Source of the DNA: Maribacter thermophilus
Lineage (GTDB): Bacteria > Bacteroidota > Bacteroidia > Flavobacteriales > Flavobacteriaceae
Length of the DNA: 64,000 bases
NCBI RefSeq assembly: GCF_001020565.1
Contig: NZ_LDAS01000001.1
Location: 2,318,520 to 2,382,519 of the forward strand
Direction of reading: 5' to 3'
Position numbers and translations under genes: made by a program. The notes under the pieces were generated by a model. The model did not search any database, had not been told where the DNA came from, and saw nothing but the letters and a program-made list of their open reading frames with translations. Shown here one piece after another: positions 10,260 to 20,556 of this stretch; positions within the stretch are counted from its first letter, which is position 1, and every line of letters begins with the position of its first letter.

Positions 10260-12089
10260 CTAGTGCTGAAGTTCTTCTTCTCCATCGAACAAGGGCGTAT
10301 GCTGTTGTATATAATCTTGTCCTGGAATAATATATTCGTTGTTTTCATCAACTTTACTGTAATCATAAGCCCATCTGTGTACTTCAGGAATAGCACCAGG
10401 CCAGTTTCCGTGAATATGCTCTTCTGGAGTTGTCCACTCCAATGTTGTAGCCTTCCATGGGTTTTGTCCTCCTTTTTTTCCGTAAAATATACTTCTTATA
10501 AAGTTGAAAGCAAAGAACAATTGTGCACACGCAGTGATAATGGCAAAAACAGTCATTAACACCTGAACATCGGTAAGCTCATCGAACATTGGAAATGCCG
10601 TGTTCTCGTAATATCTTCTTGGAACACCTGCCATACCAACAAAATGCATTGGGAAGAAAATTCCATAAGAACCTATAGCAGTAATCCAAAAATGTACGTA
10701 ACCCAAGTTCTTGTTCATCATTCTACCATGGAACATTTTAGGGAACCAATGGTAAATTCCAGCGAACATTCCGTAGAGTGCCGATATACCCATTACCAAA
10801 TGGAAGTGAGCTACTACAAAATACGTATCATGAACGTTAATATCCAAAGTACTATCACCAAGAATAATCCCGGTAAGACCACCTGTTATAAAGGTAGATA
10901 CCATACCAATAGAAAATAGCATACCAGGGTTCATTTGCAGATTACCCTTCCATAATGTAGTTATCCAGTTAAAGGCTTTTACCGCTGAGGGTATCGCGAT
11001 CAACAAAGTTGTAAACGTAAACACAGATCCCAAAAATGGATTCATACCGGATACGAACATATGGTGCCCCCAAACTATCGTAGATAAAAATGCAATTGCC
11101 AAAATGGATGCTATCATTGCCCTGTAACCAAAAATTGGCTTTCTGGCATTTACCGCCATCACTTCCGATACAATACCCATTGCCGGTAGAATTACGATAT
11201 AAACCTCTGGGTGACCCAAGAACCAGAACAAATGCTCATATAATACAGGTGAACCACCTTGATAGTGCAGTACTTCACCTTGGATAAATATATCTGACAA
11301 GAAGAACGATGTACCAAAACTTCTATCCATTATCAACAACAGCGCTGCAGATAATAATACAGGGAAAGAAACAACACCGATAATTGCCGTTACAAAAAAT
11401 GCCCAAATAGTCAGTGGAAGTCTAGTCATAGACATTCCTTTTGTTCTAAGGTTTATTACTGTAGTGATATAGTTCAATGAACCCAAAAGCGATGAAGCAA
11501 TAAATATCGCCATTGACACCAACCACAACGTCATTCCCATTCCTGAACCGGGTTGAGCCATTGGCAAAGCACTTAACGGTGGATACACCGTCCATCCCGC
11601 AGCTGCAGGACCTGCCTCAACGAACAGGGATATAATCATTATTACACTAGACACAAAGAACATCCAGTAAGAAACCATGTTCATAAAACCGGAAGCCATA
11701 TCCCTAGCACCTATTTGTAATGGAATCAAAAGGTTACTAAAAGTACCGCTCAATCCTTGGGTAAGTACAAAGAAAACCATCAAGGTTCCATGAATGGTAA
11801 CCAATGCAAGATACACATCAGCGTCCATGACCCCGTCTGGCGCCCATTTACCTAACAAAGCCCCAAAAATGGCATTGGACTCACCTGGCCAAGCCAATTG
11901 CATTCTAAACAATAATGACATGGCAATACCAATGACCCCCATGATCAAACCAGTAATCAAATACTGCTTTGATATCATTTTATGATCTTGGCTAAAGATA
12001 TATTTTGTTACAAAGGTTTCTTTATGATGATGTCCATGATCATCATGTGAGTGATCATCTACCTGTGCATGTGCTGTTGCTAATGACAT
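10260..12089 (-). CDS. ctaD: Cytochrome c oxidase subunit I (haem-copper, aa3 type)
   Basis: This is the catalytic membrane subunit that reduces oxygen to water and pumps protons. It has 609 residues with about 12 membrane segments. Haem and copper ligands are visible: LVTIHGTLMVFF (haem a), WFLGHPEVYIVILPAMG with the CuB histidine and cross-linked tyrosine, WGHHMFVSG (CuB) and HDTYFVVAHFHLVMG (haem a3/a). The glutamate in GHPEVY marks an A1-type oxidase with a full D-channel. The soluble N-terminus is unusually rich in histidine and aspartate (about residues 6-22). It is the last gene of the operon that begins with actA, so the oxidase is made together with the complex III that feeds it. Confidence 0.97.
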   Translation of the reverse strand: MSLATAHAQVDDHSHDDHGHHHKETFVTKYIFSQDHKMISKQYLITGLIMGVIGIAMSLLFRMQLAWPGESNAIFGALLGKWAPDGVMDADVYLALVTIHGTLMVFFVLTQGLSGTFSNLLIPLQIGARDMASGFMNMVSYWMFFVSSVIMIISLFVEAGPAAAGWTVYPPLSALPMAQPGSGMGMTLWLVSMAIFIASSLLGSLNYITTVINLRTKGMSMTRLPLTIWAFFVTAIIGVVSFPVLLSAALLLIMDRSFGTSFFLSDIFIQGEVLHYQGGSPVLYEHLFWFLGHPEVYIVILPAMGIVSEVMAVNARKPIFGYRAMIASILAIAFLSTIVWGHHMFVSGMNPFLGSVFTFTTLLIAIPSAVKAFNWITTLWKGNLQMNPGMLFSIGMVSTFITGGLTGIILGDSTLDINVHDTYFVVAHFHLVMGISALYGMFAGIYHWFPKMFHGRMMNKNLGYVHFWITAIGSYGIFFPMHFVGMAGVPRRYYENTAFPMFDELTDVQVLMTVFAIITACAQLFFAFNFIRSIFYGKKGGQNPWKATTLEWTTPEEHIHGNWPGAIPEVHRWAYDYSKVDENNEYIIPGQDYIQQHTPLFDGEEELQH

Positions 12090-12127
12090 AATCGAATTTC
12101 GTTTATTTTAATTTCTTTTTCTGCTTA

Positions 12128-13189
12128 TTACTGAGCGCTTGCCATCACCGTACTCTTGAATGTCTGTTGGCTAGCCATCCATTCATTAAATTCCTCTTCG
12201 GTCTCTACAATAATCTTCATCTGCATATTGTAATGTGACTTACCACAAATTTTGTTACACAACAAAATATAATCAAACTCCCAAGGATCAATTGTTTCTC
12301 CACTTTCGGCAGCTTTCTCCGCTCTAAGTTTATTAGTACGCTTTACTTTTTCGGCCACGTCCGGATTTTGTCTCATTTCCTCCGTAGTATAGATCGGAGT
12401 AAATGAAAACTCAGTAATCATACCTGGCACACAATTCATCTGTGCTCTAAAATGAGGCATGTACGCAGAATGCAAAACATCTTGGCTTCGCATCTTAAAA
12501 TTCACTTTTCTTCCAACAGGCAAGTGCAGCTCTTTAACAATAACATCGTCATGGGCATAGGTATCGGATTCATCCAAACCTAAAACATTTGCTTTATCGA
12601 TATCTATCATCCTAACATTGGCATTACCCAAGGTGTTATCGGCTCCGGCATACCTGGCTGTCCAATTAAATTGTTGTGCATAAAGCTCAACAACCAATGG
12701 ATCATCCTCGTCATTAACATCCATAATATTGGTCCAAGAATAAAGTCCCCATAAAATTAAACCTGCCAAAACGATTACAGGAATAATGGTCCATATAAAC
12801 TCCAATCTATCATTGTCTGCATAAAACAAAGCCCTTTTTCCTTTTTCACCTCTATATTTAAAACCAAAATAATGCAATAGAGCCTGCGTAATGGTCTGTA
12901 CAAAAAAGATGATGGCCATGGAAACCAACATTAGTTTATCATATTGACCACCGTGTTCGGAAGCCGCTTCGGGCAATAATGTCTTACCGTAATTATAAAA
13001 ACTAAATATAGTTATACCGTAAATAAAGATCAGAAATGCGAACAATAGATAACCGTTATATTTGTTATCCTTATCCGTTGCTATTTCAGAAACATCTGTT
13101 TTAAGCTGTGACAATTCAAATATCTTGGTCATTTGCCAAATAGCAATTGCCACGAGAACTAAAACAGCTAAAGTCAATAATGTAGTCAT
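12128..13189 (-). CDS. ctaC: Cytochrome c oxidase subunit II with CuA centre
   Basis: Subunit II takes electrons from a c-type haem into the CuA centre and passes them to subunit I. The protein has 353 residues. An N-terminal hydrophobic helix is followed by two further membrane segments (about 50-70 and 85-130), then the cupredoxin domain. The CuA ligands are intact: a histidine near DVLHSAYMPHFRAQ and the motif CNKICGKSHYNM (C-x3-C-x3-H-x2-M). The first helix makes it longer than classical subunit II, which is normal for Flavobacteriia. It lies 31 bases after actF and 38 bases before subunit I. Confidence 0.96.
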   Translation of the reverse strand: MTTLLTLAVLVLVAIAIWQMTKIFELSQLKTDVSEIATDKDNKYNGYLLFAFLIFIYGITIFSFYNYGKTLLPEAASEHGGQYDKLMLVSMAIIFFVQTITQALLHYFGFKYRGEKGKRALFYADNDRLEFIWTIIPVIVLAGLILWGLYSWTNIMDVNDEDDPLVVELYAQQFNWTARYAGADNTLGNANVRMIDIDKANVLGLDESDTYAHDDVIVKELHLPVGRKVNFKMRSQDVLHSAYMPHFRAQMNCVPGMITEFSFTPIYTTEEMRQNPDVAEKVKRTNKLRAEKAAESGETIDPWEFDYILLCNKICGKSHYNMQMKIIVETEEEFNEWMASQQTFKSTVMASAQ

Positions 13190-13220
13190 TGTATGATTTG
13201 AAATTATACTTTAAAACTCA

Positions 13221-14525
13221 CTAATAATGGAAGTGTCTACTTTCCTCAATAAAAGGATTTCTTTTAGGCTGTAACGGTGCCGTAGCAAGAGCCCTAAAGA
13301 CCCAGAAAATAAATAAACCTGCGAAAAACAATACAGAACTTATCTCTGATAATCCAATATACCATTGGTCGCCAACCGTTGCAGGCATTATGGCATTAAA
13401 TATATCTAAATAATGACCTGCCAAAATAACTATACCGGCCAATACTACGAACCAATTAACCCGTTTAAAATCACTATTCATCAACAACAATAGCGGGAAC
13501 ACAAAATTCATGGCTATCATACCAAAGAACGGTAGTTTATAATCCTCTATTCTAGTTACATAATAAGTAACCTCTTCAGGTATATCCGAATACCAGATCA
13601 ACATGAACTGTGAAAACCATAGGTATGTCCAAAATATACTTATACCGAACATAAACTTAGCCAAATCATGTATATGGCTATCATTAACATCTGGTAACAA
13701 TCCCTTAGATTTCAAATAAATGGTCACCATTGCTATAACGGTTATACCCGACACGAACATACTGGCAAAAATATACCATCCGAACAAGGTACTGAACCAA
13801 TGTGGGTCTACGCTCATAATCCAATCCCAAGACATAATAGATTCGGATATAAGGTAAAATACCAAGAAAGCCGCCGATATTCTAAAATTAAGAACAAACT
13901 TAGAGTTGTCAGAAGACTCATCTTGTTGTAGTGACAATTTTCTGGAATATTCACGATATGCAATCCACCCCCCTAAGAACACTGCTGCCCTAATTAAGAA
14001 AAACGTTGGATTCAAATACCCAGATTTACCCTGTAATAATTCATCATGGGCCACTACTTCAGGATCCATCCATACAAAAAGATGGTTCATATGCAACACC
14101 GAAAGAAGCAGGATAACAAATACTATTATACCTCCAGGCACCAAATAGGCCGTAATACCTTCCATCACCCTAAACAACAAAGGAGACCAACCGGCCTGTG
14201 CCGCGCGCTGTATAGCGTAGAACGCAAGTACGCCCAAAGCTATCATCATAAAAAAGAACGCTGCCACGTAAAGTGCCGCCCATGGTTTGTTTTGCAATTG
14301 ATGTAATAAATGCTCATCATGTGCAGCATCGTGTCCATCGCCATGCTCGGCAACAGCAGCATGTGTATCTACAGATTCGCCGTGACCACCATCATGACTA
14401 GCTACCATAGCTTTTGCTTCATCTACAGTTCCGGGCGCCATGACAAAACCACCTATTATACCCAACAGCCCAACTGCCATTAGAATAATGGAACCTATCT
14501 TAAGTCTATTTGAAAACGTATACAT
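13221..14525 (-). CDS. actF: Alternative complex III subunit ActF (quinol:cytochrome c oxidoreductase membrane subunit)
   Basis: ActF is one of the two NrfD-like polytopic subunits of alternative complex III, in the inner membrane. The protein has 434 residues and about 10 hydrophobic segments. A first helix (IILMAVGLLGIIGGFVM) is followed by a soluble stretch packed with histidine, aspartate and glutamate (about residues 42-74). The rest carries typical text such as SIMSWDWIMSVDPHWFSTLFGWY, a hallmark of this family. Its place after actE and before the oxidase genes matches the known act-cox order in Bacteroidota. Confidence 0.93.
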   Translation of the reverse strand: MYTFSNRLKIGSIILMAVGLLGIIGGFVMAPGTVDEAKAMVASHDGGHGESVDTHAAVAEHGDGHDAAHDEHLLHQLQNKPWAALYVAAFFFMMIALGVLAFYAIQRAAQAGWSPLLFRVMEGITAYLVPGGIIVFVILLLSVLHMNHLFVWMDPEVVAHDELLQGKSGYLNPTFFLIRAAVFLGGWIAYREYSRKLSLQQDESSDNSKFVLNFRISAAFLVFYLISESIMSWDWIMSVDPHWFSTLFGWYIFASMFVSGITVIAMVTIYLKSKGLLPDVNDSHIHDLAKFMFGISIFWTYLWFSQFMLIWYSDIPEEVTYYVTRIEDYKLPFFGMIAMNFVFPLLLLMNSDFKRVNWFVVLAGIVILAGHYLDIFNAIMPATVGDQWYIGLSEISSVLFFAGLFIFWVFRALATAPLQPKRNPFIEESRHFHY

Positions 14526-14542
14526 AGTATTGTTTACCTAAA

Positions 14543-15109
14543 TTATTTGGTTAAATCTTGTTTGAGCTTCATTACATATTCGGCTACTTGCCACATCTCT
14601 GTATTGTTCATCTGAGATGCATAAGACCCCATAGAGTTCAATCCATATATTTGAGTATGATAAGCAGTTCCAACAGTTATATTACGAGCAGCGTCGGCAT
14701 AACTAGGTACACCCAATATTTTTTCCCTTTTCACCAAAGTACCTTGACCATCACCTTTAGAACCATGACAAATAGCACAATATATATTGTATAACTCTGC
14801 ACCTTTTGCCAAGTTTTCATCACGTGCCATTGAATCTAACGGACTCGTATTCAACCTCGCTAATTCTTTACCTTCTGGAGTATTCTCGAACTCATAAGGC
14901 AACCACCCTCTATTAACGGTATTGGCAGGTGGCACCATAGCTTCTTGACCAGTAGGTAAAAAATCTACCTCGCTATAAGCCTCATAGCCTACCGGCTCAT
15001 ACATGTTTGGCATATATTGGTAATTAGGCTTGTTTGTATCTTGACAAGCACTAGCGACTACCAATAAACATATTACAACTCCTATTTTAATAAAACTGTT
15101 CATATTCAA
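14543..15109 (-). CDS. actE: Alternative complex III subunit ActE, monohaem cytochrome c lipoprotein
   Basis: ActE is the single-haem c subunit on the periplasmic side of the complex and the likely point where electrons leave for the oxidase. The 188-residue protein has a lipoprotein signal peptide ending in VASAC (cysteine about residue 22) and one haem-binding motif, CAICH, in the context IYCAICHGSKGDGQG. A methionine ligand may be supplied within the MGSYASQMNNTEMWQV stretch near the C-terminus. The start overlaps the actD stop by 4 bases (ATGA type), so translation is coupled. Confidence 0.93.
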   Translation of the reverse strand: MNMNSFIKIGVVICLLVVASACQDTNKPNYQYMPNMYEPVGYEAYSEVDFLPTGQEAMVPPANTVNRGWLPYEFENTPEGKELARLNTSPLDSMARDENLAKGAELYNIYCAICHGSKGDGQGTLVKREKILGVPSYADAARNITVGTAYHTQIYGLNSMGSYASQMNNTEMWQVAEYVMKLKQDLTK

Positions 15110-15636
15110 TGACTGTTTTTTTCTGATATATTAATCTCCACAGCTCCAGTATCGGCCAACAAATCCTTCAACTCTTGCTCGTTGTCATGGATTTCTATTT
15201 CCATTAAAAAGTGATCATCGGTTGTTCTTACATCTGGATTTTCAGCTTTTTTAAAAGGCCACAACCTACTTCTTAGATAAAAGGTAATCACCATTAAGTG
15301 AGCCGCAAAAAACACGGTAAGCTCAAACATAATTGGAACAAATGCCGGCATATTCTCCAAGTAACTAAAACTTGGTTTACCACCAATATCCTGAGGCCAA
15401 TCCTCTATCATGATAAAATTCATCATCACCACTGCCACGGTCAACCCTACGCAACCATACAAGAAAGATGTAATTGCAATTCTTGTAGGGGCCAAGCCCA
15501 TAGCTTTATCCAAACCGTGAACCGGAAAAGGACAATAAACCTCCTCTATATGATGTTTGGCTGCCTTTACCTTCTTTACAGCATGCATCAGCACGTCATC
15601 ATCATTATAAAACGCTTGTATAACTTTAGATGCCAT
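15106..15636 (-). CDS. actD: Alternative complex III subunit ActD (DUF3341)
   Basis: ActD is a small membrane-anchored subunit of alternative complex III with a DUF3341 fold. The 176-residue protein opens with the family signature VIQAFYNDDDVLMHAVKKVK and EVYCPFPVHGLDKAMGL. Two transmembrane helices follow (about residues 57-77 and 98-120), then an acidic C-terminal tail with DDHFLMEIE. It begins 3 bases after actC and overlaps actE by 4 bases, a tightly coupled arrangement that suits subunits assembled in equal numbers. Confidence 0.95.
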   Translation of the reverse strand: MASKVIQAFYNDDDVLMHAVKKVKAAKHHIEEVYCPFPVHGLDKAMGLAPTRIAITSFLYGCVGLTVAVVMMNFIMIEDWPQDIGGKPSFSYLENMPAFVPIMFELTVFFAAHLMVITFYLRSRLWPFKKAENPDVRTTDDHFLMEIEIHDNEQELKDLLADTGAVEINISEKNSH

Positions 15637-15639
15637 AAT

Positions 15640-17379
15640 CTACTTTTTGTTGTTTAATACTTTTGCTTGACCAGCCCAATCATCACGTTGTGCTCTTCCA
15701 GGAAAAGAACCGGTGATCGAGTCCAATAAATCATATTCCTTTTTAGTCATTCGAGCTACTTGGGCAAAAGTGTATATACCTATTTCATTTAAGGTTGCCT
15801 CCATTTGCGGACCTATACCCTTAACTTGCTTTAAATCGTCCGGTGTTTCTTTTGCAGCATCAAAAGTACCGATAGAACTTAACAATTCGTTTACACCGGC
15901 ATCATCTTTAATCGGCTTCGTTTCTTCCACCACAGTGTTATCGGAAACTTGTTCTTTTACTACTGGTTTTTCAGATGAAATCTGATACAAAGGCTGACCG
16001 GCATCCCTAAGTTTTTTATAACGCTCACCAGAAGATTTCAATATAGACTTAACCTCTGCCTGTGCAATTACAGGGAACGTTCTTGAATACAATAAGAAGA
16101 GTACGAAGAAGAACCCAATGGTACCTATGAATATTCCTATATCCACAAATGTTGGAGAGAACATAGTCCATGAAGATGGTAAATAATCTCTGTGCAACGA
16201 CGTAACTATAATTACAAAACGCTCAAACCACATACCTATGTTCACCACTATAGAAATAAAGAAAGAGAACATAATACTTGTACGCAATTTCTTGAACCAC
16301 ATAAACTGTGGCGAGAACACGTTACAGGTCATCATTGACCAATATGCCCACCAATAAGGACCTGTTGCCCTGTTCAAGAAAGCATACTGTTCGTATTCTA
16401 CACCAGAATACCATGCCATAAACAACTCGGTAATATATGCACAGCCCACAATAGACCCTGTAAGCATAATTACAATGTTCATCAATTCTATATGTTGTAC
16501 TGTAATGTAAGCTTCCAAGTTACACACCTTCCTCATAATAATCAACAGGGTGTTCACCATGGCAAAACCAGAGAAAATAGCCCCCGCCACAAAATAAGGT
16601 GGAAATATTGTAGTATGCCATCCTGGTATTACCGAAGTGGCAAAGTCAAAAGATACGATGGTATGTACAGAAAGTACCAATGGAGTTGCCAAACCGGCCA
16701 ATACCAAAGACACCTCTTCAAATCGCTGCCAATCTTTAGCACGACCACTCCATCCAAAGCTTAATAGACTGTATATTTTCTTTTGAAAAGGAAGAACTGC
16801 CCTATCTCGAATCATAGCAAAATCTGGCAACAATCCCGTCCACCAGAAAACCAATGATACGGACAAGTAGGTAGATATTGCAAATACGTCCCAAAGTAAC
16901 GGTGAGTTAAAGTTTACCCACAAAGAACCAAATTGGTTAGGTATAGGCAACACCCAATAGGCCAACCAAGGTCTCCCCATGTGTATGATCGGGAATAATC
17001 CCGCTTGCACAACCGAGAAGATGGTCATTGCTTCTGCGGAACGGTTGATAGCCATTCTCCATTTTTGACGGAACAGCAATAGAACCGCAGAAATAAGGGT
17101 TCCTGCGTGTCCGATACCAACCCACCAAACAAAGTTGGTAATATCCCATGCCCAGTTAACAGACTTGTTCAATCCCCATGTTCCGATACCAGTAGATACC
17201 GTATAAATTATACAACCTAATCCCCAAAGAAATGCCACTAAGGCAATAGAGAAAACAATCCACCAATGCTTATTGGCCCTTCCTTCTACAGGAGCGGCAA
17301 TATCAACAGTTACATCGTGGTAACCTTTATCTCCAACAACTAGAGGTTTTCGTATAGGTGCTTCGTAATGCGACGCCAT
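15640..17379 (-). CDS. actC: Alternative complex III subunit ActC (NrfD-like) with C-terminal helix-hairpin-helix-like domain
   Basis: ActC is the NrfD/PsrC-like membrane subunit that carries the quinol site. The protein has 579 residues with about 10 transmembrane helices. Characteristic text includes GIGHAGTLISAVLLLFRQKWR and MTCNVFSPQFMWFKKLR. After the last helix there is a charged linker (about 440-510), then a module not needed for electron transfer: DDLKQVKGIGPQMEATLNEI and following, residues 514-579 (positions 15643-15840). It resembles the helix-hairpin-helix or H3TH domains of DNA-binding proteins. A similar module ends ribosomal protein S2 in this same window. The core identity is firm; the role of the tail is unknown. 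Confidence 0.94.
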   Translation of the reverse strand: MASHYEAPIRKPLVVGDKGYHDVTVDIAAPVEGRANKHWWIVFSIALVAFLWGLGCIIYTVSTGIGTWGLNKSVNWAWDITNFVWWVGIGHAGTLISAVLLLFRQKWRMAINRSAEAMTIFSVVQAGLFPIIHMGRPWLAYWVLPIPNQFGSLWVNFNSPLLWDVFAISTYLSVSLVFWWTGLLPDFAMIRDRAVLPFQKKIYSLLSFGWSGRAKDWQRFEEVSLVLAGLATPLVLSVHTIVSFDFATSVIPGWHTTIFPPYFVAGAIFSGFAMVNTLLIIMRKVCNLEAYITVQHIELMNIVIMLTGSIVGCAYITELFMAWYSGVEYEQYAFLNRATGPYWWAYWSMMTCNVFSPQFMWFKKLRTSIMFSFFISIVVNIGMWFERFVIIVTSLHRDYLPSSWTMFSPTFVDIGIFIGTIGFFFVLFLLYSRTFPVIAQAEVKSILKSSGERYKKLRDAGQPLYQISSEKPVVKEQVSDNTVVEETKPIKDDAGVNELLSSIGTFDAAKETPDDLKQVKGIGPQMEATLNEIGIYTFAQVARMTKKEYDLLDSITGSFPGRAQRDDWAGQAKVLNNKK

Positions 17380-17410
17380 AGACTTCTGTTATAATTACTT
17401 TCTTGTATTG

Positions 17411-20400
17411 TTATGCTTCGTTGGTATTCCTAACCTTTACATGGTAGAATACATTTGGTTGAGTACCTATATGCTCCAACAGGTGGTACATACGGTTACT
17501 TTCTTTTAATTCTGAAACTTTACTCTTCTCATCGTTCACATCACCAAAAACCATGGCACCTGAACTACATGCAGAAGAACAAGCTGTCTGGAACTCTCCA
17601 TCTTCGATAACTCTTCCATCCCTCTTAGCGTCAAGAATAGTTTTCTGCGTTTTTTGAATACACATAGAACATTTTTCTATCACACCTCTTGATCGGACAT
17701 TAACATCTGGGTTTAATACCATTTTGCCCAAATCATTGTTCATATGGAAATCAAACTCATCGTTGTTGTTATATAAGAACCAGTTAAATCTTCTTACTTT
17801 ATAAGGACAGTTGTTAGCACAATATCTTGTACCTACACACCTATTGTAAGCCATTTGATTTTGTCCTTGTCTACCATGGGATGTTGCAGCAACCGGACAA
17901 ACAGTCTCACACGGAGCATGGTTACAGTGCTGACACATTACAGGCTGAAAAGCTACTTGAGGGTTATCGGCCGGATGCTCCATTTCTCCAAAACCTCCTA
18001 AAGAACCTTTTTCTCCCCAAAGACCGTCAAACTCATCTTTTTTGATATTATCCCCTTCAAAAGTATCTTCAGAAGAGTAATATCTATCGATACGCAACCA
18101 GTGCATATCCCTAGATTTTCTAACTTCCGCCTTACCTACTACAGGAACATTATTTTCCGCATGACAAGCTATCACACATGCCCCACAACCGGTACAGGCA
18201 TTTAAATCGATAGACAGGTTAAAGTGATGACCTATAGAACGATCAAAACTGTCCCAAAGATCCACAGAAGTTGCAGGAACCTCTTGGTGGTTTAGCGAAA
18301 CCTGAGGAACATGGTTCCATTCCGCATGATCTTTAGTATTGAATATCTCTAATGTAGTTTCTTTTATAATATCACCCCTACCCATTAAGGTCTTGTGCAA
18401 TTGCACACATGCAAACTCATGATTACCTGGGGCCTTTTCTATACTTACGGTTTGATTGGCATTAAAATCCTTATACAGAACAAATGCATTAACACCTGTC
18501 TGCATAGCTTCTTTCATACCCACTTTCTTTCCATAACCAAAAGAAAGCCCGATAGAACCTTTTGCCTGACCTGGCTGAACAACAACAGGTACTTTTTCTA
18601 TAGTAACACCATCAACGGTAACGTTTACATAATTACCATCCATACCACCATTGGCCACGTTCACATTCTCAACACCCAACGCCTCGGCATCAGCTCTGGA
18701 AACAGTTACATAATTATCCCAAGAAACCCTTGTAATAGGATCAGGAAACTCTTGCAACCAAGGGTTACTGGCTTGTTGCCCGTCGCCCATTCCTACCTTA
18801 GAATAAAGAGTAAGTTCCATTCCACCGGCAGTGACATTGGCAAGATTACGAACAGCGGAAGCTATCGATACCCCTACAGTATCTTCTCCACCCTCCTCTT
18901 CACCGACCTTAACATCAGCTATTTCTTCTTCACCAATATTATTTACAACGAACACACCATCTTGCAACGCCTGGTTCCAACTTGCACCGTTTAAGATACC
19001 ACCAGCCCAAGTCTCTCTGATATAATCATAATATGAACTATCACTACCCATCCAATCCAGAACAGCATCTTGAAATTGTTTGGTATCAAATAATTCTTTA
19101 ATAGTGGGCTGCATTAAGCTATAATGCCCTTTTTTGAATTCCACATCGCCCCAAGACTCCAAGTAATGATTTGCAGCAGCTACATACTGAACCGCCTCTG
19201 CAGTCTCATTCCAATTAGTCGTAAAAGCAACTGACAAGTCCACCTTACCAAGTCCTTCTTTAAACTCGGCAGCATTGGGCAACGAATACAAAGGATTAAC
19301 ACCATCCATAATCAAGGCACCGACCCTTCCAGAATTCATATCCGAGATCAAGGCCTTTAACGCCTTTACGTTCCCTTGTCTTATATATCTAGGAGAAGCA
19401 ACATCAAAAGCCTTACTTCCCAACATTTTATTAATAGCCAAAACTACCATTTGAGCATCCAAATCATCAAGCCCGGTAACCACTACGGCCTTTGAACCAG
19501 CTTTCTTGATTTCGGCAGCTACCTTATCCACAATAGCATCGTACTCAGAAGTGTTACCACCTACAGAAGTACCATTAAGCTTACCATACAATTTAGCAAG
19601 CACCACTTTTTGAGCACTTGGAGTTAACGGAAATCTTTTATCCGCATTAGCTCCGGTCAAAGACATATTGGCCTCTAACTGAACATGCCTAGACATTTTA
19701 CCGTTCTTAGGCACTCTTCCCTTTGCATAACCACTATCATAACCGCCACCTTGCCAATCTGACAAGAAATCAGCACTGAAAGAAACGATCAAATCGGCTT
19801 TTTCAAAATCATAATCAGCCAAGGCACGCTCACCATATGTATTCTCATAGGCCGTCAATGCAGCGTCTTCCGAAATAGCATCATAGGTAACATGCTCTAC
19901 ATTTTGGTTGACAGCTTTAAGCTCAGAGATCAATCTATTGGTAGAAGGACTGGCATACGTCTGGGTCAACAAAACAATTTTCTTTGAAGAACCGGCCAAA
20001 CTTCCCATTTTAGCCTTTACAGCAGCATTAAGAACATCCCACTCGATCGGCTCACCATTCGCCATTGGCCCTTGCAACCTTGTACTATCGTACAAAGACA
20101 ATACAGAAGCCTGAACTCTTGCATTCGCACTTCCTCCAACCTTGGCCAAGTTATTATTCTCGACCTTTATAGGGCGACCCTCACGGGTCTTTATAAGAAT
20201 ACTTGCAAAATCAAAGCCATTTGCTATAGAAGTGGCATAGTAATTCGCCACCCCCGGAACAATATTTTCAGGCTGAACCACATAAGGAATTGATTTAACA
20301 ACAGGTCCCTCACAGGCCGCCAAAGAAGCCGCCGCCGTACTAAAACCAACATATTTCAGAAAATCCCTTCTGTTAGTATTAGTCGAGGATAAGGTCTCCT

Positions 20401-20524
20401 TATCACCCAAAAAATCATCCACGGGAATCTCCTCTACAAATTCGTTCTGTTTTAGCGCCTCAACAATGGAATCGTTAGGATTTAACTCCGCCTCGCTTTT
20501 CCAATATTTCTTGTTTGATGCCAT
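17411..20524 (-). CDS. actB: Alternative complex III subunit ActB, Fe-S/molybdopterin-like subunit with Tat signal
   Basis: ActB is the large peripheral subunit: an N-terminal part related to molybdopterin oxidoreductases (known to lack the cofactor in this complex) and a C-terminal iron-sulfur part. The protein has 1037 residues. Near residue 53 a twin-arginine motif, NRRDFLK, is followed by a hydrophobic stretch and SLAAC, suggesting Tat export and a lipid-anchored cysteine. The cluster-binding cysteines sit at about 750-980: CTGCGACVIACHAENN, CQHCNHAPCETVCP, CVGTRYCANNCPYKVRRFNW, and a last group beginning CSMC. It lies 32 bases after actA and 31 before actC. Confidence 0.95.
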   Translation of the reverse strand: MASNKKYWKSEAELNPNDSIVEALKQNEFVEEIPVDDFLGDKETLSSTNTNRRDFLKYVGFSTAAASLAACEGPVVKSIPYVVQPENIVPGVANYYATSIANGFDFASILIKTREGRPIKVENNNLAKVGGSANARVQASVLSLYDSTRLQGPMANGEPIEWDVLNAAVKAKMGSLAGSSKKIVLLTQTYASPSTNRLISELKAVNQNVEHVTYDAISEDAALTAYENTYGERALADYDFEKADLIVSFSADFLSDWQGGGYDSGYAKGRVPKNGKMSRHVQLEANMSLTGANADKRFPLTPSAQKVVLAKLYGKLNGTSVGGNTSEYDAIVDKVAAEIKKAGSKAVVVTGLDDLDAQMVVLAINKMLGSKAFDVASPRYIRQGNVKALKALISDMNSGRVGALIMDGVNPLYSLPNAAEFKEGLGKVDLSVAFTTNWNETAEAVQYVAAANHYLESWGDVEFKKGHYSLMQPTIKELFDTKQFQDAVLDWMGSDSSYYDYIRETWAGGILNGASWNQALQDGVFVVNNIGEEEIADVKVGEEEGGEDTVGVSIASAVRNLANVTAGGMELTLYSKVGMGDGQQASNPWLQEFPDPITRVSWDNYVTVSRADAEALGVENVNVANGGMDGNYVNVTVDGVTIEKVPVVVQPGQAKGSIGLSFGYGKKVGMKEAMQTGVNAFVLYKDFNANQTVSIEKAPGNHEFACVQLHKTLMGRGDIIKETTLEIFNTKDHAEWNHVPQVSLNHQEVPATSVDLWDSFDRSIGHHFNLSIDLNACTGCGACVIACHAENNVPVVGKAEVRKSRDMHWLRIDRYYSSEDTFEGDNIKKDEFDGLWGEKGSLGGFGEMEHPADNPQVAFQPVMCQHCNHAPCETVCPVAATSHGRQGQNQMAYNRCVGTRYCANNCPYKVRRFNWFLYNNNDEFDFHMNNDLGKMVLNPDVNVRSRGVIEKCSMCIQKTQKTILDAKRDGRVIEDGEFQTACSSACSSGAMVFGDVNDEKSKVSELKESNRMYHLLEHIGTQPNVFYHVKVRNTNEA

Positions 20525-20556
20525 ACGTATTATCTGTAATTAGCTTCTTATTATTA

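Noticed and set aside
18395..18994. 199-codon open frame antisense to actB
   Set aside because: Translation is rich in Ile, His, Thr and Asn with no motif; the ActB frame is certain on the other strand.
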